DNA of 31,763 bases from Bacillota bacterium. GTDB taxonomy: Bacteria > Bacillota > Clostridia > Acetivibrionales > Acetivibrionaceae. The DNA lies in contig JAEZUI010000079.1 of NCBI GenBank assembly GCA_023421115.1, positions 1-31,763 of the forward strand, written 5' to 3'. The notes under the pieces were generated by a model. That model was not told the origin of the DNA. It saw nothing but the letters and a program-made list of their open reading frames with translations, and did not search any database. Positions 24,231 through 31,763 of the stretch are shown here, piece by piece (positions within the stretch are counted from its first letter, which is position 1; every line of letters begins with the position of its first letter). The position numbers were made by a program, and so were the translations under genes.

Positions 24231-24319
24231 TTTTAATCAAGGTATCCCGCGTTCGAGTCGCGGATGGCTCACCAAAGTACCTGTAACCGTAAGGTTGCAG
24301 GTATTTTTATGTGTGTTGA
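24231..24319 (+). repeat. Right attachment repeat: tRNA-Lys 3' fragment plus terminator
   Basis: It repeats 18462-18550 with three differences. It holds the tRNA 3' half (to CCA at 24274) and the terminator hairpin but no tRNA 5' half, so it is not a working tRNA. The bases just before it (24221-24230) still resemble the anticodon arm. Confidence 0.88.
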
Positions 24320-24376
24320 TAAAAGCTTAACTATACTATACCTAAAATGATTGGAAATAAAACCCTGAAAGAACAC

Positions 24377-24405
24377 TTGTTCCCATATCGAATATTTGAT
24401 ATAAT
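24377..24405 (+). promoter_or_regulatory. Promoter with internal palindrome before the KilA-N gene
   Basis: TTGTTC (24377-24382), a 17-base spacer and TATAAT (24400-24405). The near-perfect 16-bp palindrome TATCGAATATTTGATA (24386-24401) fills the spacer, a usual place for a repressor. Confidence 0.6.
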
Positions 24406-24486
24406 ATTGGTATTGATTTGCAGATGATGATATTATAACTACTCGTTGTAGTTATGAGGATTTGCAAGAATGGGAGGTTGTATGAA

Positions 24487-25332
24487 ATGACAAAGAAACC
24501 TGTTAAAGAAACAATTCAGGCAAAAGGTATAGATATTGCAATCTAGACTGAAGATTTTCAAAATGAGTTTATTTCGCTTACTGATATCGCAAGATATAGG
24601 AGTGATGAACCTAAGGATGTAGTTAAGAACTGGATGAGAAGTAAAGATACTATTGAGTTTTTAGGTCTATGGGAGAAACTACATAATGACAAATTTAAAG
24701 GGGTCGAATTCGACTCCTTTAGAAATCAAGCTGGATCAAATGCTTTTACACTATCACCACAAAAATGGATAGAAAAGACGAATGCAATTGGTCTAATTTC
24801 AAAATCAGGACGTTATGGCGGTACATTTGCTCACTCTGATATCGCTTTTGAATTTGCATCATGGATATCAGCTGAGTTTAAGCTCTATATTATTAAGGAT
24901 TATAAAAGATTAAAAAGCGATGAAAGTAGTAGACTTTCTTTAGGTTGGAATTTGAATAGAGAAATTTCTAAATTGAACTATAGAATTCATACTGATGCTA
25001 TAAAGGGAAACTTACTTCCACCGGAATTGATGCCATTTCAGATTTCTATGACATATGTCAGTGAAGCAGATGTGTTGAATGTTGCTCTATTTGGAATTAC
25101 GGCTAAGCAGTGGCGAGAGAAGAATTCTGATAAAAGAGGAAATATTAGAGATTATTCTACGCTAAACCAATTGCTGGTTTTAGCCAACATGGAGAGTTAT
25201 AATTCCATATTAATAGAACAAGGTAAACATCAATCAGAAAGGCTTAAATTACTGAATCAATTAGCCATTCGTCAGTTGAAAGCAATTCAGGAACTTGATA
25301 TGAATACAATAAAAAAACTTGAAGGCAAATAG
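24487..25332 (+). pseudogene. KilA-N domain protein interrupted by one amber codon
   Basis: ATG 24487 has GGGAGG 9 bases upstream. The frame is coding-like throughout but TAG 24544-24546 stops it at codon 20. Reading continues after it (TEDFQNEFISLTDIARYRSDEPKDVVKNWMR) to the normal stop, 281 codons in all. Residues about 25-140 are the KilA-N domain (SLTDIAR, NWMR, TIEFLGLWEKL, AGSNAFTLSPQKWIEKTNAIGI, GGTFAHSDIAFEFASWIS), a DNA-binding module of phages and mobile elements. A restart at ATG 24634 would lose the domain's N-terminus and lacks a ribosome binding site. It is a pseudogene unless the amber is suppressed or is a sequencing error. Confidence 0.75.
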
Positions 25333-25463
25333 AAGTCAATAAAGTTAATTTATATGTTCCCGACTGTTTTTATAGGGCCTGAGGAGACAGAATAGATTTG
25401 ATGTTTCAAAATGAAACACGATAAAGAAGCTTAAGATGAAGAAGCTAATTGATCACATTAAAC

Positions 25464-25574
25464 CCCACGCTATGCGTGGGAGAATTCAAAAAGGAGTGCT
25501 TATAAGTATGATATAAAGTCCTCCTCTGATATAATGACAAAGGTTTCGCAAGCCAGAGTCATAAAAGAGGAGGA
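25464..25574 (+). repeat. IS200/IS605 left-end hairpins
   Basis: A 7-bp hairpin (CCCACGC at 25464, GCGTGGG ending 25480) is followed by a perfect 9-bp inverted repeat TCCTCCTCT (25519-25527) with AGAGGAGGA (25566-25574). The second stem buries the transposase ribosome binding site, as known for IS200-type leaders. Confidence 0.55.
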
Positions 25575-25584
25575 TAACATCCAA

Positions 25585-25915
25585 ATGGATAACTAAAATT
25601 TCGGGATAAACAAAATGGAATTGCACGTACCACATTGTATTTACACCAAAATACAGACAAAAAGTAATATATAAAGAGGTAAAGGAAGATATTAAGGAAA
25701 TATTGAAAAAACTGTGCGAATATAAAAAAGTACAGATTGTTGAAGGTGCTGTTTGTGCCGACCATGTACATATGTGCGTAAAAATACCCCCAAAGGAAAG
25801 TGTTTCAGAATTTATGGGGTATTTTATGTGTGTTGAATCAAAAGCTGCATTAGATTATTTCAAAGGCAATCATGATGCAGCTTTTAATATATATTATAAT
25901 GTTGATGAACTTTGA
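25585..25915 (+). pseudogene. IS200/IS605-family TnpA transposase remnant
   Basis: From about 25614 one frame reads KWNCTYHIVFTPKYRQKVIY...GAVCADHVHMCVKIPPKESVSEFMGYF, a clear Y1 transposase including the metal-binding HUH motif (HVH). The first codons from ATG 25585 are in a different frame and hit a stop, so at least two small indels exist. After GYF the family match ends: the downstream part that should carry the catalytic Tyr (YYV motif) is replaced by an unrelated tail (ESKAALDYFKGNHDAAF..., ending YYNVDEL), possibly the 3' end of another gene. The element cannot transpose by itself. Confidence 0.75.
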
Positions 25916-26049
25916 TTGAATAATTATGGGATATGTGTTAGCATAATGTTGTAAATGTAAATAATTTGCATATTGATAAATGAGTAAATTTGCTACATTT
26001 ATAATGTTTTTTTACAGCATGAGACTATAATTAAAAAGGAGAGACTACT

Positions 26050-29000
26050 ATGAAGAAAAGTAAGATCTTTAAGCAAGTCATTGCTACGTTGGTTGTCATT
26101 TCCATGGCACTCCCAGGTATGGCAGGAGCAGGAATTCGGGTTGCTAATGCAGCACCAGGAATTCAGGTTGCTAATACAGCAACAGCAAACGTAGACCCCG
26201 TTTTTAAAGAGACAAGTTTCAGAACAATTTTGGTTGGGAAATCTTATGATTTTGATATCGAAAATAAACAGCCAAAATCAACGTACCAATGGGAAAGTAG
26301 CGACAAGAAAGTTGCAACTGTTAATAAAGAGGGTGTTGTAAAAGCTCATAAAACAGGCAGTACAAAAATCACTTGCAAGATTAAAACGGGAAAAAGTAGT
26401 ACAATCTTAGAAGCAAAAGTATTTGTGGAAAAGCCTTCTAAGAAGCCAGCTACAAAGGTTGATATAAATAATAAGATTCAGTCCATGGCAGTGGGTGAAT
26501 CATATAGCTTAAATTGTACTTATACACCAAAAGAGGCTTCTGATTCTGTAAACTGGACATCAAGTGATACTTCAGTTGCCCAAGTTAATGATAATGGTGT
26601 TGTAACTGCATTAAAAAAGGGTAAGGTTACAATTAAAGCTACAACAGTTAATAAATCTCGTACAGATAAAGTAACAATTAATGTGACACCAGAGGTTAAG
26701 GTGCCGCCAGAGGTTAAGGTATCTTCTGAGAGAGAACTTGAGCAGGCTTTAAAAGCAGGCAAAGCAAGAAAAATTATAATTGACTCCAAGAAAGTTATTA
26801 AATTAACAATTCCGCAAGGTGACTACTCCGGACAAGAATTGATTGTTGATGCACCTAAGGCATCAATACATAATTATGGAGTATTTAAAAAAGTTACAAT
26901 TCGTGCTTTAAAAGATCATCAATGGCATGAATTTGCAAAAGGAAATAAAATAAATGTTTGTGAATCAGCCTATATCACAGTTGAAGAGGATGCAGATTGT
27001 GAGATTATAGTAGATAAAAGCAATGCTAAATTAGAGTTAACCCTAAATGGAATTGCTAAGATAGACGTATTGAAACCCTGTAAGATTAGTTGCAAGGGAA
27101 CAACTGAAGACCTTCCCAAATTAAATGTTAAGTCTTCTGGTGTTAAAATTAATACAAAAATTGCACTTCAGATTGAGGCTTCCCATAAAGCAGAACTTAA
27201 ATTGGAAACAGAGGCTGCTGCACAATCAAAGATTTCTGCTAAAGATATGAAATCAATACCAAAAGTAGAGGGCGATTATTCGGTTAATGTAGAAGTGAAG
27301 GGTTGTATTTATATTATTAGTAAAAATAAAGTTACAACACCTACAGCTACAACACCTGCAACTCCAACACCTGCAGTTACAACCTCTAATCCACCACTTG
27401 TAGATATAAAAGTAGATGATAATGGATTTACAGCAGATGGGAGAATTGTAGCCAATTTTGGTACACCTAGAATTGATGGCACAATTGATGAGGTTTGGGA
27501 GAATGCAATCGAGATTCAACCTCCGCATACAAACAATGAAGCGGTACAAGCAACTGCAAAATTTAAAGTGTTATGGGATGACAATGCGCTTTATTTCCTT
27601 GCACAGGTAAAAGATCCTAACATGTCAGTTGCACCTAGAAATGCTTATGAACAAGATTCTATCGAAGTTTTCTTAGATGAGAAAAATGATAAGTCTTCAT
27701 CTTATGGTTCCGACGACCTACATTTCAGAGTAAATTACAATAATGTTCAGTCATATGATCAAGGTTCTAGCGATCGATTCTATACAGCTACAAAGATAGG
27801 TGATAATGAATATCTTGTGGAAGGAAGAATTGAGTTACAGAATGCTGCAAATAACGATACGATTTATGGTATTGAATTGCAAGTAAATGATTGTATTGAA
27901 TCAAGTAGAGCAGGAACAATCACTTTGTTTGATACAAAGGATAGTGCATGGAATAACACCTCCGTATTTGGTGAAGTTGTTCTTACTGGTAAAAAGACTG
28001 GAGATGTTCCTGGACTAAATCCTTACAAATTAATCAAGTTAATTGCTTCTGCTGAGAAGATGGATACTACAGCTGTGATATTTACAACTCGGTTAAATAC
28101 AGCAAAAGAAGTAATCACAAAAGATTCATCAACTCAGAAGGATATAGATTCGGCTTATGATTCTCTGAATGATGTAATTACATTTGTAAGTGCAGTTACA
28201 AAAGCAGCAAAGATGGATTTATCCGTATATCAGACTGAGAGTGCAGAGGCTGTTAAGAAAGCAATAGAAGATTCAGAAAAACTTCTGGCACAGGAAGAAG
28301 TAAAACTTGATGAGATGAATGAAGCAGTTGCTGCCTTAGATAAAGCAATTGCAGGGTTAACGATAAAAGGTTTGGACTTTAATGGTAACATGGTTGCTAA
28401 GTTTGGTTCACCAGTAATTGATGGTGAAATCGATCAAGTATGGGATAGAGTTGATTTTGTTCCAGCGACCACATCAGGTTCTGGATCAACAGATACAACA
28501 GCTAAATTTAAAACATTATGGGATGATAAGGCACTCTACGTTTTAACAGATGTTACTGATAGTGAACTAGATGTAAAATCAGGAACAGTTTATAACAGAG
28601 ACTGTGTTGAAATCTTCCTGGATGAAGGCAACAATGCTATAGAGAATATCTTTGATCTTGATGACAGACATTACAGAATCAGTTGTGAAAACAGTCTGTC
28701 TTCAGATCGTGGCAGTTTGGACCTATTATATACTGAAGTAACTAAGAAGAAAGATGCTGAAGGTAATGTAATCGGTTATATTCTTGAAGCTAGAATTGCA
28801 CTTCAAAATCCAGCAAAGGATAACAATATCTACGGTATTGAGTTACAGTTAAATGATGCTAAGGGTGGAAACAGAACTGGTACTTTGAATGTATTCGATA
28901 AAACAAGTACCGCTTATGCAAGCCCAACAAAACTTGGTAAAGTTGTTCTCAGTGAAAAAGATGCTGAAGACGTAATTGGCTTTAACAAATATGATTTATT

Positions 29001-31763
29001 GAAGATGGTTAATATCGCAAACGATATTCAATTAGAACGTTATACTGATGAGACTGCAGCTAAAGTAAAAGAACTGGTTGATCAAGCAGCTGAGACAATC
29101 GCTGCAGGTAATCAAGAGCAAGTGGATGCACTTTGTGCTTCTATCAATCAGGCCATTAAAGAACTTGTTCATAAAGATATTAAAGACGTAGATCCAGAAA
29201 TAACAAAGCTCAAAGAGTTCAGAAGAATTCCTGCAGATTATCTCACTGGAGCTGCTTATGACGATAAGGAAAAGGGAACTGTTATAAGAGATTACTACGA
29301 CACGTTTGAGTATAGTGATGACGGAGTACGTGGTGAAGCAGTTGAAAAGGATATGCTTGTATATCTTCCAGCTGGCTATAATGCAGAGGATAAAAACACA
29401 AGATATAATGTATTATACTTAATTCATGGTACATCAGAGAATCAAAATACAGTGTTTGGTGATGATGATGCAAACGTAACAACTGTAATGAAGAAAGTAC
29501 TTGATAAGATGATTGCCAATGGCGAACTTGATCCAATGATTATTGTTACCCCTGGATATAGAGGTATGGAATCAGGAAGATTACAGTATGAAATGATCAA
29601 TGAAATATTACCTTTTATAGCTACAAAATATAATACTTATTCTGCATCAGGTTCTCAAGATGATCTGAAAGCAGCAAGAAATCATCGTGCAGTTGGTGGA
29701 TTCTCGCAAGGATCCGGGTGTACATTTACTATCATGAAGAATTGTTTTGATTACTTTAAGTATTATCTACCAGTAAGTGGTGGCCCAGGAAATGCTGATT
29801 TTACAAGTGTCGTAAAAGGTTATGCAAGGAATGATTACTATGTATTCGCATCCACTGGTACTGATGATATTGCTTATGGCGGAATGGTAAATGCAATTCC
29901 AGCTATGGCAGATCAGAAAGATAGTGAAGGCAATCAAATCTTCAATTACAATGCAGATTTATCAGAAGGTAACTTATACTTATTATTGTTGCCAGGTGGT
30001 ACACATACATGGCAATGTGTAAATCAGTTTCTATATAACATTTTGCCAGATGTATTCTTTGCTGAAAAAGGAACAGATAGTCCAGCTATAGTAACTGATG
30101 AGAATGGATTTACAGCAGACGGAAAAATCGTTGGTAATTATGGTACACCAAGAATCGATGGCACAATTGATGAGGTTTGGAATAATGCGATCGAGATTCA
30201 GCCTCCACATACAAACAATGCAGCAGTAGAAGCAACTGCAACATATAAGGTATTATGGGATGACAATGCACTTTATTTCCTTGCACAGGTAAAAGATCCT
30301 AACATGTCAGTTGCACCTTTCAATGCCTATGAACAAGATTCTATCGAAGTTTTCCTAGATGAGAATAATGATAAGTCTACATCTTATGGTTCTGATGACG
30401 TACATTATAGAGTAAACTACAATAATGTTAGGTCATATGATATAGGTGATGCCAGCCGGTTCTATACAGCTACAAAGACAGGTGATAATGAGTACCTTGT
30501 GGAAGGAAGAATTGAGTTACAGAAGGCTGCAAAGAACGATACGATTTATGGTATTGAATTGCAAGTAAATGATTGTATTGGTTCAAGCAGAGCTGGAACA
30601 ATCACTATATTTGATACCACGGATAGTGCATGGAATAACACCTCCTTATTTGGCGAAATTGTGCTTACTGGTAAAAATCCTGGAGATGTTCCTGGAATAA
30701 ATCCATATAAGTTAATGTCATTAGTTGAATCTACTAATAACGTTGATGTATCTGTATTTACAAAAGGAGTTGCAGCTTTCACAGTGAGATTAGAAGCAGC
30801 GAAAGCAGCAATTGATACTGCAACAACTCAGGACCAAATAGATACAGCATATAATGAATTGAATGATGTAATGACGTTTATGGGTGTTATTAAAAGATAT
30901 GCTAATTTGGACTTAGACTCCTTGACGAATGGTGGAGAAGTTAAGAAAGCAGCAGCTGCTGCAGAAGATATTCTTGCTAACGCTGACGCAACCTCAGATG
31001 AAATAAAACAAGCAAGTGAGGCATTAGATGCAGCAATAGCAGGTATGGGAAGCTATAGCTTAAAAGAAGTATATGGAGATAAATTCTATATGGGTGCAGC
31101 TGTTCATTTGAATGGATTAGCTGACGAAACATATACAAAGAATTTATTATCACACTACAATAGTATCACTGCTGAAAATGATATGAAGCCAGAAGCGTTA
31201 TTAGATCAAGCTGCATCACAAGCGGCAGGTGAGGTTAAATGTAACTTTACAAAAATGGATCAATATTGTGATTATGCTGTAGCTAATGATTTAAAGTTGA
31301 GAGGACACACATTCGTATGGCATAGCCAGACTCCAACTTGGTACTTCAAAGAAGGATTTGACGATAATGGTGAATATGTAGATGTAGCTACAATGGATAT
31401 TCGTCTTGAACAATTTATGAATCAAGTATTTGGACATATCAAAGAAAAATATCCAGATTTATTCTATGCTTACGATGTATGTAACGAAGTTGTTTCATCT
31501 ATGAGTATTGGATCCAACAATTGGAAAACTGTTTATGGAGATTATTCCTTTGTTACAAAGGCATTTGAATATGCAAGAAAAGCTTCAGAAGGTACCGGCA
31601 TTATGTTATACTACAATGATTACAACGAGTATGATGAAGGAAAAGCTGAAAAGATCATTGAATTAGTAGCCGACGCAAAAGCAGCTGGTAATATTGATGG
31701 TATTGGTATGCAAAGCCATGTAAATATTGAGTTCCCACCAATGGATCAATACAGAGCAACAAT
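26050..31763 (+). CDS. Very large secreted xylan-degrading enzyme: Big_2 x2, CBM9, CBM9, CE1 esterase, CBM9, GH10 (3' end outside window)
   Basis: ATG 26050 has AAGGAGA 7 bases upstream; no stop occurs in 1904 codons. Residues 1-45: signal peptide. About 51-214: two Ig-like Big_2 domains (VTALKKGKVTIKA type). About 217-427: unrecognised beta-rich region. Short Thr/Pro linker. CBM9 at about 457-650, 776-974 and 1351-1544 (DGTIDEVW, LWDDNALYFLAQVKD, DSIEVFLDE), each followed by a helical FIVAR-like spacer. About 1051-1342: CE1 feruloyl-esterase-like domain with Ser1219 (GGFSQGSG) and His1319 (GGTHTWQ). From about 1671: GH10 xylanase with acid/base Glu1813 (DVCNEVV); the nucleophile lies past the window. 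It should hydrolyse feruloylated xylan outside the cell. No dockerin or SLH is visible yet. Confidence 0.93.
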   Translation, partial: MKKSKIFKQVIATLVVISMALPGMAGAGIRVANAAPGIQVANTATANVDPVFKETSFRTILVGKSYDFDIENKQPKSTYQWESSDKKVATVNKEGVVKAHKTGSTKITCKIKTGKSSTILEAKVFVEKPSKKPATKVDINNKIQSMAVGESYSLNCTYTPKEASDSVNWTSSDTSVAQVNDNGVVTALKKGKVTIKATTVNKSRTDKVTINVTPEVKVPPEVKVSSERELEQALKAGKARKIIIDSKKVIKLTIPQGDYSGQELIVDAPKASIHNYGVFKKVTIRALKDHQWHEFAKGNKINVCESAYITVEEDADCEIIVDKSNAKLELTLNGIAKIDVLKPCKISCKGTTEDLPKLNVKSSGVKINTKIALQIEASHKAELKLETEAAAQSKISAKDMKSIPKVEGDYSVNVEVKGCIYIISKNKVTTPTATTPATPTPAVTTSNPPLVDIKVDDNGFTADGRIVANFGTPRIDGTIDEVWENAIEIQPPHTNNEAVQATAKFKVLWDDNALYFLAQVKDPNMSVAPRNAYEQDSIEVFLDEKNDKSSSYGSDDLHFRVNYNNVQSYDQGSSDRFYTATKIGDNEYLVEGRIELQNAANNDTIYGIELQVNDCIESSRAGTITLFDTKDSAWNNTSVFGEVVLTGKKTGDVPGLNPYKLIKLIASAEKMDTTAVIFTTRLNTAKEVITKDSSTQKDIDSAYDSLNDVITFVSAVTKAAKMDLSVYQTESAEAVKKAIEDSEKLLAQEEVKLDEMNEAVAALDKAIAGLTIKGLDFNGNMVAKFGSPVIDGEIDQVWDRVDFVPATTSGSGSTDTTAKFKTLWDDKALYVLTDVTDSELDVKSGTVYNRDCVEIFLDEGNNAIENIFDLDDRHYRISCENSLSSDRGSLDLLYTEVTKKKDAEGNVIGYILEARIALQNPAKDNNIYGIELQLNDAKGGNRTGTLNVFDKTSTAYASPTKLGKVVLSEKDAEDVIGFNKYDLLKMVNIANDIQLERYTDETAAKVKELVDQAAETIAAGNQEQVDALCASINQAIKELVHKDIKDVDPEITKLKEFRRIPADYLTGAAYDDKEKGTVIRDYYDTFEYSDDGVRGEAVEKDMLVYLPAGYNAEDKNTRYNVLYLIHGTSENQNTVFGDDDANVTTVMKKVLDKMIANGELDPMIIVTPGYRGMESGRLQYEMINEILPFIATKYNTYSASGSQDDLKAARNHRAVGGFSQGSGCTFTIMKNCFDYFKYYLPVSGGPGNADFTSVVKGYARNDYYVFASTGTDDIAYGGMVNAIPAMADQKDSEGNQIFNYNADLSEGNLYLLLLPGGTHTWQCVNQFLYNILPDVFFAEKGTDSPAIVTDENGFTADGKIVGNYGTPRIDGTIDEVWNNAIEIQPPHTNNAAVEATATYKVLWDDNALYFLAQVKDPNMSVAPFNAYEQDSIEVFLDENNDKSTSYGSDDVHYRVNYNNVRSYDIGDASRFYTATKTGDNEYLVEGRIELQKAAKNDTIYGIELQVNDCIGSSRAGTITIFDTTDSAWNNTSLFGEIVLTGKNPGDVPGINPYKLMSLVESTNNVDVSVFTKGVAAFTVRLEAAKAAIDTATTQDQIDTAYNELNDVMTFMGVIKRYANLDLDSLTNGGEVKKAAAAAEDILANADATSDEIKQASEALDAAIAGMGSYSLKEVYGDKFYMGAAVHLNGLADETYTKNLLSHYNSITAENDMKPEALLDQAASQAAGEVKCNFTKMDQYCDYAVANDLKLRGHTFVWHSQTPTWYFKEGFDDNGEYVDVATMDIRLEQFMNQVFGHIKEKYPDLFYAYDVCNEVVSSMSIGSNNWKTVYGDYSFVTKAFEYARKASEGTGIMLYYNDYNEYDEGKAEKIIELVADAKAAGNIDGIGMQSHVNIEFPPMDQYRAT
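27418..28010 (+). repeat. Internal duplication, copy 1 (first CBM9)
   Basis: About 590 bp very similar in DNA to 30100-30690, with identical runs such as the one encoding FLAQVKDPNMSVAP. The similarity includes synonymous sites, which suggests a fairly recent duplication or gene conversion within the gene. Confidence 0.85.
30100..30690 (+). repeat. Internal duplication, copy 2 (third CBM9)
   Basis: Partner of 27418-28010. The middle CBM9 (28375-28970) is much more diverged, so only the first and third modules share the recent origin. Confidence 0.85.

Larger units (their letters stand above)
18462..24319. mobile_element. Integrative genomic island in tRNA-Lys (about 5.77 kb)
   Basis: The island is bounded by 89-bp direct repeats (18462-18550 and 24231-24319, offset 5769 bp, three differences) covering the tRNA 3' half and its terminator. 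An intact tyrosine recombinase starts 230 bases inside the left end, and short repeats resembling recombinase sites lie just inside both ends. Cargo in order: a gene fragment, a 5'-truncated DUF554 gene, a GH11-GH11-dockerin xylanase, a 5'-truncated Tdi1-like immunity gene (minus strand) and a decayed second integrase. No replication or transfer genes are present, so it is at most an integrative element that needs help to move, built from several older insertions. Confidence 0.85.

Noticed and set aside
24231..24274. Second tRNA-Lys gene
   Set aside because: Only the 3' half is present; there is no acceptor 5' strand or D arm. It is the right att repeat.
27253..27549. Minus-strand Cys-rich frame (CRCWSCRCCSCRCC), tempting as a small metal-binding protein
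   Set aside because: It is the antisense of the Thr/Pro linker and CBM9 of the large enzyme; no ribosome binding site.

Overview
The window looks like chromosome of a low-GC, spore-forming, cellulosome-producing clostridial Firmicute. The evidence is S-layer-anchored scaffoldins with cohesins, a dockerin-bearing xylanase, Spo0A, strong AGGAGG ribosome binding sites and AT-rich intergenic DNA. One scaffoldin has two type II cohesins, one type I cohesin and three SLH repeats. That order matches what I know of ScaD from Acetivibrio cellulolyticus, so Acetivibrio or a close relative is the best guess. No database search was possible.

Layout. 1-3974: the 3' end of an SLH surface protein, then a complete ScaD-like anchoring scaffoldin. 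4249-5420 (minus strand): a secreted transglutaminase-like protein behind two tandem c-di-GMP-I riboswitches, with an intrinsic terminator between them and a good sigma-A promoter upstream. 5590-18089: mostly ordinary chromosome, with a HAD hydrolase, a DUF1963 lipoprotein, a small unknown gene with an apparent ATA start, a THUMP rRNA methyltransferase, a response regulator with a degenerate GGDEF domain, aroA, spo0A, HU, a Usp-domain protein, a two-subunit class I fumarase, a DUF1858 protein and purA (with a probable PurR operator). Related palindromic elements are scattered through the gaps.

18429-24319: tRNA-Lys(TTT) followed by an integrated island of about 5.77 kb. Its ends are 89-bp direct repeats covering the tRNA 3' half and its terminator. 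Inside are an intact tyrosine recombinase, recombinase-site-like repeats near both ends, a 5'-truncated DUF554 gene, a cellulosomal xylanase (GH11-GH11-dockerin), a 5'-truncated Tdi1-like immunity gene and a decayed second integrase. The island therefore appears to have delivered a cellulosome enzyme into the genome.

24320-31763: more accessory DNA, with a KilA-N gene interrupted by one amber codon, an IS200/IS605 transposase remnant, and a very large secreted enzyme that runs off the window. The enzyme reads Big_2 x2, an unknown region, CBM9, CBM9, CE1 esterase, CBM9, GH10 xylanase. Its style differs from the local cellulosomal proteins and no dockerin is visible, so transfer from a Lachnospiraceae-like donor is plausible.

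The scaffoldins display enzymes at the cell surface, the two xylanase proteins attack (feruloylated) xylan, and c-di-GMP probably adjusts a surface-acting protein as the cell attaches to its substrate.
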